Shown here piece by piece: positions 57,041 to 64,000 of a stretch of 64,000 nt of DNA. Position 1 is the stretch's first letter; each line of letters opens with the position of its first letter. The notes beneath the pieces were generated by a model, which was not told where the DNA came from, searched no databases, and worked only from the letters and a program-made list of their open reading frames with translations. A program made the position numbers and the translations under genes. The stretch is from Tenebrio molitor (Eukaryota > Arthropoda > Insecta > Coleoptera > Tenebrionidae). The stretch spans positions 20,832,001-20,896,000 of the forward strand of contig NC_091049.1 in the NCBI RefSeq assembly GCF_963966145.1. Direction: 5' to 3'.

Positions 57041-57504
57041 TTAGGCATTCACGATCTTTTTGGGACCGAGTTGGCTATGATTTTTTCTTTTCATGTTGGA
57101 CTAACTGAGTCAGTGATGCAATGGATGCAATTTTTTTTTCTGTCAGTGTCTGTTCGACATTTTCTTGCCACCGCATTGCCAGATTTATTATTTTAATATT
57201 CGTAAGAAACTAAATGACTTAGGTATTAAGTGTAAAAATAATTTAAATCTCCGTCAAAGGAACAGTCGAACGATAAATAATTTCTATTAAACGATTTAAT
57301 TTAATTCAAAAAGGACAGACCAGATTTAAGAGATCCGGCAACAATGTACCTGTTCAGAAAATATAACCCTAAACTGAAAGCAACCTAACCTAACACAAAA
57401 AGTGTCAATTTCCTTTAGGGAATTTAGTTATCACCGATGTACTGCCAATAAAATCACTAGATGATCATAGCCAACTCGGTCCCAAAAAGATCGTGAATGT
57501 CTTA
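57041..57504. mobile_element. TIR element carrying an inverted copy of its own flank
   Basis: GCATTCACGATCTTTTTGGG with ACCGAGTTGGCTATGAT on the left is mirrored at 57463-57500. Just inside the right end, 57376-57470 is the reverse complement of the adjacent host flank 56957-57035, so the whole forms an extended palindrome. Units A and B lack it. Confidence 0.65.
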
Positions 57505-57660
57505 TAGGTTGTTTTCAGTGTAAGGTTATGCCGTGTGTTTCAAAAAATTTCTGGTCAAGTGGGTTATAAAAAACAAAAACGTATGGTTCAGCTTGTCAAA
57601 TAATAATTGAACTGTCAGAAACGTCATTAATCGCCATAAGAATTTTGTTTGTAAAATTTT

Positions 57661-58180
57661 ATTAAATTAAATCGTTTTAACTCCTGAACAAAAGATTATA
57701 TTTTCGCAATAGTCACCAAGATCAAAATGGGACGTGGGTATACCAAACTGAACCGGTTTTTCAAGGATTCACGGAAAATTTTCCAAATGTTGTTTATGAA
57801 CACTTTTCTGGGAATTTGAGTTAACACAGTTTCGAGAAAGTGGCAGTGTTCAGCGGAAGCCTGGAAGTGGTTGATCTAAGGTTCGTACTGAACAAAATAT
57901 TGAAACTGTCATGTTTTCATCAAACAACTCCACCATGATGAATTGGCTCATGGGTATTTTCAACAAGACGGGGCTACAGCGCATACAATACGGGAAACCC
58001 TTCATTATTTGCGACAATTTTTTCAGTCAAGATCTCTGGCCTGCAAGAACGCGAAATCCTCGGCAGCTTGATTATTGCCTGTTTCCTCATTTAAATAACG
58101 CAATTTTCAAGAAACCTGTCCACACAATTGATGATTTGAAAATCAGAATTAGGGAAGAATGCGGGCGAATAACCCCTTAG
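57661..58180 (+). pseudogene. Tc1/mariner-like transposase remnant, unit C
   Basis: Third copy, more deleted than A and B (another gap after GAAACTGTC near 57909; ATG lost). It retains RTRNPRQLDYCLFPHLNNA and the stop at 58180. Not functional. Confidence 0.8.
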
Positions 58181-58529
58181 ATATTGGTGCGTGTTTTTTA
58201 GAACATAAAGAGGAGTCTTACAATGTGCATCGAAGTTGAAGGCTACCATTTGCTTTAAAATTATTTAAAACTTGTTGTTTATTTATTTATTGTTATTTAA
58301 TTACTTGATTAAATGATTACACATATTGCGGGAATTTATTTGTTGACCTGGGTACCTACATAACCTAACATATACGAGTACGACCAACTAGGAGAGGTCG
58401 CTAGATCTGAGACGGATTTTTGAACAAAAAAAATTAGGGTGGTTGCCCCGACTGTCCTTATCACCACGCTAGAAGGAAACGTAAGTTATATAACTTACGG
58501 AGGAAAGTTTTTAAGATATTTTTCTTTGA
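58181..58529. other. Spacer in unit C
   Basis: Corresponds to the duplicated spacer in units A and B. No coding content. Confidence 0.5.
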
Positions 58530-59107
58530 CAAATTCCCTCATGTTATGAAAACAGTTGATATTGACCAATAGTGTGCCGAATATCGTGAAAAAATCTAGT
58601 TATGGTCAGAAGATGCGTCTTCCGCCGACAAAAATCTCCCTTCCGGTGAAAAACCACGTTGACAAGGCTTTTGTTTTTGTTGGCAACACAAATTAATGAA
58701 CAAAATGTCAGAAAATTATTTTGACGTTTTCCGAAATGGATTTAAAAAATCGTTTTAGACACGACTCCAGGAGTGATATTGACGACAGTGTCAAAACAAT
58801 TTGAAATACAACAGGTAAATTGTTGCAGGAAAAGTGTCACGATGAATATAAACTAACCTTTAATCCGTTTTGTGATGTTGTTCCGAATGTTTGTTTGAAT
58901 TGTTTATTCGAGAATTTGTCTAGACAAATATAACTCGACTTCCCATTTTTTTTCGGAAAATTTTGATTTTATTATACTCAAAGTTTGTTGCTTTAGGCAA
59001 AACCACTCGACCCTAACGGGTCTCGTGATTATTGCCAAGCAACAAACTTTTCGTCATAAAACCAAAATTTTCCGAAAAAATGGGAAGTCTTGTAATATTG
59101 TTTCTGA
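58530..59107. repeat. Unit-C-specific insertion with foldback
   Basis: Absent from units A and B, where TTTCTTTGA runs straight into AATAAAAAAAAG. It contains a foldback at 58938-59089 (CTTCCCATTTTTTTTCGGAA against TTCCGAAAAAATGGGAAG). The outer ends show no clear TIR. Confidence 0.55.
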
Positions 59108-59474
59108 ATAAAAAAAAGTTCTGGTTGGAGCAATGAAAACAAGCGAAAAAAGTCAATGCTTAATCACAGAGAAAAAATGTTTAATTATGCAATTGACAAT
59201 AACAAATAAACAAGTAAGTAAGAAGAAAAATTAAAAATTGTAAAAAGATCTTAATAATCAATTCTATATAAGCTGTGTATTGATGTTATTAAGAATATAA
59301 GTACAAAGTTCAGTTTTAACACTTAATAAAATTGACGATAAGTAGGTTTTACATATTAGGAATATGTCCTTATTTGAGATAAGGACTTTATTTATAAAAT
59401 ATCGACTATTATAAGTTATAATATAGATAATTGTAGACAGATAATTAAAAAAAGAGTTGACATAAAAAATAAAT

Positions 59475-60617
59475 TTAAGCTTTAATTCCAGAATGTATCG
59501 CCATTATACCAAAACCTAGACTCTCGTATGTAACTTGTTGAAAACCTGCTTCTTCTATCATCGTCTTAATAGTTTCCTTAAAAAAAGATTCATTAATATG
59601 GTTTCATAAAAACCCATCACCTCTTTAATATATGATTCTGGTAGAATATAAAAGGTAGAAACACTAACATAAGTATATAAAAAATGGAGAATTTAACAAC
59701 GAGTTTTGTATTTATCTCAAATTCGTTTTTAAAGATTAATTTGCCTTTTATTCAATGTATTTACCTTGTCGGGAAACTCCTTAGTACTTTCGACCAAGTA
59801 ATCCAAGATTGCCTGATGTCCCAACATACCTCCCATCACTGGTAGAACATAAGAGCCGTACATATTGTAAAACCTTCAAGTGAAAATTGTTTTTGATTTT
59901 ATTAATTTTGTTAAGGAACTAACCCTTGAGCCAGTTTACTGTTTGCGTTGCTAGTTTCCAAACAAAGAAATTTACCACCAGGTTGTAAAATTCTATAAGC
60001 TTCTTTCAACATCTTTTCCCTGTTAGGACAACATCTTAATCCGTAACATATGGTGTAGGCATTAAACGAATCATTTTCGAACGGTGCATTTTCACCATCA
60101 GCCGTCACTAAAGTAATTAAAGAAGGATCGTAATTCGTAGCTTTAGTTTTGCATATATCCAACATCTGTTCGTTAATATCACATATGGTGACATGACAGT
60201 TCTTTAAGTTATGATCTTTGACATATTCGAGGAACCGAATTGTTATAGCACCTTCAAGAAATGTATAAGAGCGATAAAATTTTGTAAATCTCTGTTACCA
60301 GTTCCGCCAGCCATATCGATGAGTTTTGTGTTGTTAGTAGGGCCTAAACGATCTATAAATTTTCTCCTCCAAATTCGATGCATTCCCAAAAACGCAAAGT
60401 CATTTATTTTGTCATAATTGAGAGCTGCATTTGTAAAGAGAGTCTGCTCTAAAATGAAAATTTGAAGTATCAACAGTTTAAATTGTGTCTTCTTACCTTT
60501 TCCATCGGAATTTGGCTTCTCGTCCGCATTTGTGTTGTGTGCTGTATTCAAAAATCTTGCAGCGGAAGTGCATCTTTGCGAGAGACTTTTGCGAAGAATT
60601 ATTCTGGTCACGAACAT
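59475..60617 (-). CDS. COQ5: COQ5-like C-methyltransferase, unit C (5 exons, 269 aa)
   Basis: Exons on minus 60617-60497, 60448-60299, 60251-59924, 59873-59765, 59576-59475; 810 nt. Same architecture and motifs as units A and B (LIDMAGGTG, VCDIN, YGLRCC, QPGGKFLCLETS, IHSGIKA). Differences include EKPNSDGK near the presequence end, NFIALIHF in intron 2, and changes in exon 4 around AWQ/ILD positions. All splice sites and the frame are intact. A 175-bp MITE sits 129 bp upstream of the start codon. Likely mitochondrial; substrate identity is inferred from family only. Confidence 0.87.
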
Positions 60618-60745
60618 TTTCGTTACAGAAATGCAGCTAATCTTATCTAATTACAGTTTAACCTTCTGTTATATAAAAGTTAGATAAAATAAATAAACAA
60701 TAATGCACTGTTTGATAGGTCTGTTTAAATTTCTCTTATCAAATA

Positions 60746-60920
60746 CAATCGCGGACAAAAAAAAGTACGACAAGTCTTATTAAGAAATTTAGTCAAAATT
60801 GAGTTGAGTAAACCGGAGTTACTTTAATAAATAAATAAATATTTTCATAGTAACCATAGAAAGGCAAGCAAATTTACATTAGCGAAAAAAGATTGTCGTA
60901 CTTTGTTTTGTCCGCGACTG
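60746..60920. mobile_element. TA-flanked MITE, 175 bp
   Basis: CAATCGCGGACAAAAAAAAG and inverted TTTGTTTTGTCCGCGACTG, TA at 60744-60745 and 60921-60922. Unit A keeps the empty site at about 41358-41366. Mariner-type miniature element close to the COQ5-like promoter. Confidence 0.9.
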
Positions 60921-60926
60921 TACATG

Positions 60927-61289
60927 TATATCGGTCGTTCACATGAAATTCTGGGCTGGGAAGGCGTCAAAAACCGTCAATTGTTTTGCTTTTTTTAAAG
61001 TGTAAATTGACAGTTGTAATTAGAGTATGTTGACACCTAAGCTAAAGTTTATAAACAAAAAATCTCTCGGTTTTTTTCTTTCTTTGCAATTTTTACATTA
61101 AAAATGGAATAACTAACGATTCCTATTCTCCAAGCAAATATCTAAGGGCACCCTTTGTTAAAAACAAACATGTGCCGATTAAACATAAACAAATGTTAAA
61201 CGGTGGGAAATTCAAACTTTGCAGCGTTCCAAATGGTTTACTCTTTTCAACGTCTACTCAGCCCAGGTTTTTATTTGAACGGATGATAT
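60927..61289. mobile_element. 0.56-kb TIR element, unit C copy, internally deleted
   Basis: Same ends as 41367-41930 but about 200 bp shorter: the stretch containing AATGGACCTTTACATT in copies A and B is missing. Confidence 0.75.
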
Positions 61290-61660
61290 TATGGCTTAGA
61301 TTAGAGGTAGCGTTCAACTCGACGAGATAATTTGGCCATACAGGAATGTATTCTACTTAGTATAAGCATCTGGTTAATATTTGTGGTTTCAATAATTACT
61401 CAGTTAATTTTTGGTCCGTTTTAATTATTATTCACTGCCATTTATTATTCCTTGCGTTGCGTGTGTATGGAGGGAAATTTTAATATTAGAGTCCGGGATT
61501 ACTGTAATATTATGGAATTCATAATATACACTGCATCTCGGGTTTTATCATGAGTTATTTAAACAAAATAACGGGGAGAGAGAGAGGGAGAGAATATCTT
61601 TTTGAAATATTGCAAACATTTCTTTGAAGACGGCCGCAATGTCATTTTATGTAGTAGGGT
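61290..61660. repeat. Right flank of unit C with GA-rich tract
   Basis: Paralogue of 41931-42232, ending GAAGACGGCCGCAATGTCAT. Includes an about 90-bp insertion near 61316-61400 not seen in A or B. Confidence 0.6.
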
Positions 61661-61663
61661 TGT

Positions 61664-61785
61664 TATTATAAATGATTGTCCCATCGCAGTTGGCGATGGA
61701 CAAATGTTGGATGTGCCGCCAGCCTCGCAAGATGAGACAAACTAGTAGACAGATTTCCGGCGGTAAAAACTACCGCCAGTTAGAA
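61664..61785. repeat. Partial copy of the 25674-type MITE
   Basis: Left end TTATTATAAATGATTGTCCC and the GCAGTTGGCGATGG core are present; the right end is lost. A similar partial core is at 53376-53500. Confidence 0.6.
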
Positions 61786-61791
61786 TGCCAA

Positions 61792-62173
61792 CACTTTAAG
61801 GAGAACACACCAATAAAGTTGCGCGGCAGACGCAACTTCGTTGGTCGAGTCCATTTTTCGATTTCTAGGGTGGGAAGGTGAACCGCTTACCGGCCATGCG
61901 GCGTCAGAGGCGTACGTTCATTCGTGATCTGCTTTGCCAGTGTCCGTTTCGTTGTTTCGTGATTTCAGGGTTGTTTTCTATTGCATTAAAATCTGATCTT
62001 TTCAGAACTAAATAATTTGTATTTCTTTATTTGAGCGAGGTTAGTATTGATAAAAGCGGTATTACAATCATTCAAATAAAAACGTATGCCCCCATTTCTG
62101 AACGCAAGTGATACGCCACTGGACAAAACTTCACTGACAGATTTGGATGACTCAACGTGTTCTCCTTAAAGTG
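61792..62173. mobile_element. TIR element, 382 bp
   Basis: Perfect 17-bp inverted pair CACTTTAAGGAGAACAC / GTGTTCTCCTTAAAGTG. Non-coding interior; no clear target duplication. Confidence 0.7.
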
Positions 62174-62341
62174 CTTGCTTTGTTTTTGTTTTATGCTGGT
62201 GTACGGGTATTCATTTTTATATAATTTTCCGTGGTTATTTGGATTTTGTTAAGTGCACATTTTTTACTTTTCGTAACGTAACATAATGTCGTGTCAAAAA
62301 TAAATTACTCCCTAGGATTTAGGGAGGACTTCTTGAATGTC

Positions 62342-62990
62342 ACCTAGCTCCCATAGAATCGTACCTACAACATTCTTCCTCTGACTTATCCGAAACCTAG
62401 CGGTGCTGCCTCAGCGACACATTGAAAACCGAGGTTAATTCAACAGAAGTAACAACATAAGTAAGGCCACCTGCCACGTAACTACGAATACTACAATCGC
62501 TGGCTGGACTAAACTAAAATGGCGGGTAAAGTACCGCTAGAAAATGGTGGCAAAAATGGACGCACGTGAGTCAGACGATAGCTACTAATTTGTGAAAATA
62601 ACTAATGGCCTGAAAATTGCATCTTCCGGGAGAAACTTAGGGGATAAGGCTTAAAATTAACAACTGGGTGCTTCTCGAGAGAAACAGAATGCAGCAAAAT
62701 AATATCTACGAACATACCCTCTACAGCACAGTCCTGGCACAAAAAAAACAACGAACGCGGGTTAATTTACCCTGTGCGGATGGAAACGTCTAATCCTTCA
62801 AGGGGATACAAAATATCTACACGGGACGGTAGTGTGATTAATTCACTGTTCAGATCATGGTTTAAAAAAATTGATTACTCTCCACACGGTGCTGTTACGT
62901 GCTGTTACGTTATAAATTGCCCTCCCAAAACTGGGCAACCCTGTTACCGGTTACAAATCCGGAATGTTCAGGGATATAACGAATAGGTCG
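62342..62990. repeat. LTR-like dispersed repeat, copy 2 (partial)
   Basis: Begins TGTCACCTAGCTCCCATAGA and follows 24754-25440 with many matched patches (for example CCGGGAGAAACTTAGGG), then diverges near 62850. A frame ending DFLNVT and stop precedes it, as at copy 1. Confidence 0.45.
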
Positions 62991-64000
62991 TGGGCTTCGA
63001 CTCGGTTTACAATGCGAACCAGGAGTATCGTCGACTGAGGCTGAAAAATGGTGAGAACAGCCCGGAATACGGGAAATGATACACAACAAATTCGTGGAGA
63101 AAGGTTTTTATTTACACACTGTCACGTGAAATTGTTGTTACAAGACAAGATTACGATAAAATGAAATGAAACCTAGAAATGTACAATTTTTATCTAGCAC
63201 AACTTAACAAAATGATACAATCTGCAAAACTCCACGATCTGAAAAAGAAACCTAACACAATGCTGTCTAATTTTCTCCTACTTTATCCCGGACAAAATAT
63301 AACTAATTCTACGACGAGCTTCCCTGTTTGACGTGAACCCAACGAGTCAATCTTCCGACACCGTTGACAGCAAGTCGCGAAATTATAAGGGGGTGGAAGG
63401 CCGACCCTTTTTCGGAAGTTAGAACGATTACACCGCCCTCCGGTGAGGGTAGGATGTCGAGCTCTTCCTCCTTCCCTTGAGCGAGTTCCGGATTTACTGC
63501 TGGTCGACACTGGAGTCGTTGATCCTTATCAGCCCGATGAAGAAACGTCGCAAGAAATTGTGGTGCTCGCCGATAGCTCGATGCTGACGAGGTCACTCCT
63601 GCTGATAGGGTGAAGCCGTGTATAAAAAGTATCCGCCCTGACGAAAAGTTAAAAATTGATTCAAAAATGGATTATATACAACTGCCAATGAGACAGTGAC
63701 GAAATGAGGAATAAAATGTTTTCAATGAGTCGGTCATTGAATATAAATGAAATGAATTGCAAGAAAAAATGAGAGGTGATAGAAAACGTGGAAAGTTAAT
63801 TTATCCGTTAAATATGAATAATTGTGGAAGCCACGGACTAGAGAATTGAAGGGTCAAGTCGTCCGGACTTAGCTGGTGGGCAGATCCGGGACCTTCCGTG
63901 AGTCCGGGGACGACCTGGACTGGCAGGACTCGACGAGATCTTGATCCGCAAAGGCGTTCGGTCCGGAGACCTTCCGTATTGAAGTCCTTGATCCGCTTGG
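62991..64000. other. Unidentified region, possibly another element
   Basis: Composition changes, with GC-rich ends. A minus open frame at 63309-63596 (95 aa) is not recognised. A TATAAAA at about 63624 could be a promoter element. The last 150 bp repeats short phrases such as CCGGGACCTTCCGTGAGTCC and GGAGACCTTCCGTATTGAAGTC. It may belong to a retroelement running off the window. Confidence 0.3.

Noticed and set aside
1..64000. CRISPR arrays, rRNA and tRNA genes, bacterial operons
   Set aside because: None seen; the tandem repeats found (39 bp and 41 bp) lie inside retroelements without spacers.

Overview
The window is animal nuclear DNA, very probably insect and plausibly a beetle. The evidence is short GT-AG introns (about 45-65 bp), AT-rich intergenic DNA, insect-type Ty3/Gypsy elements (CsRn1-like and Mdg3-like), many TA-flanked miniature elements, and a short run of TCAGG units (53551-53573) like the telomere repeat of many beetles. 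The species assignment is inference. No rRNA, tRNA or CRISPR array was recognised.

Layout. 1-11.6 kb: AT-rich DNA with a few foldback/MITE repeats and no supportable coding gene; two spliced-looking short exons on the minus strand at 11.65 and 12.05-12.28 kb may be the 5' end of a gene running left. 13.75-16.02 kb: two conserved host genes head to head, TTC4 (Hsp90 co-chaperone, minus, 4 exons) and SNRPD3 (Sm-D3 spliceosome protein, plus, 2 exons), sharing a 450-bp promoter interval. 17.7-18.8 kb: a non-autonomous hAT element holding a nested MITE. 19.3-24.2 kb: a complete, young CsRn1-like Ty3/Gypsy retrotransposon with near-identical LTRs, tRNA-Trp primer site and open gag and pol. 24.2-30.9 kb: LTR-like repeat and MITEs.

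30.9-61.7 kb is a mosaic segmental duplication. Three paralogous units (A about 30.9-42.2 plus 43.2 kb, B about 43.6-46.9 plus 52.5-53.4 kb, C about 56.1-61.7 kb) each carry the same order: flank, a deleted Tc1/mariner-like transposase remnant, a five-exon COQ5-like (UbiE family) methyltransferase gene on minus, and a 0.56-kb TIR element (truncated in C). All three COQ5 genes have open frames and intact splice sites; a fourth, more canonical two-exon fragment lies at 55.06-55.55 kb.

Because units were copied and then hit independently, they provide pre-insertion sites for one another. This fixes the ends of (i) a 6,983-bp TA-flanked DNA transposon in unit A coding for a SAM-domain protein and a C2H2/transposase-like protein, the most unusual system here; (ii) a 5.6-kb Mdg3-like Gypsy element in unit B, damaged by nested insertions and frameshifts; (iii) a 938-bp solo LTR at the edge of unit A; and several MITEs. 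61.7-64 kb holds further repeats.

The host genes are unrelated in function: protein folding (TTC4), pre-mRNA splicing (SNRPD3) and ubiquinone synthesis (COQ5-like). Several conserved reading frames, including TTC4, are broken by exactly one missing base, so either decay or consensus errors must be considered.
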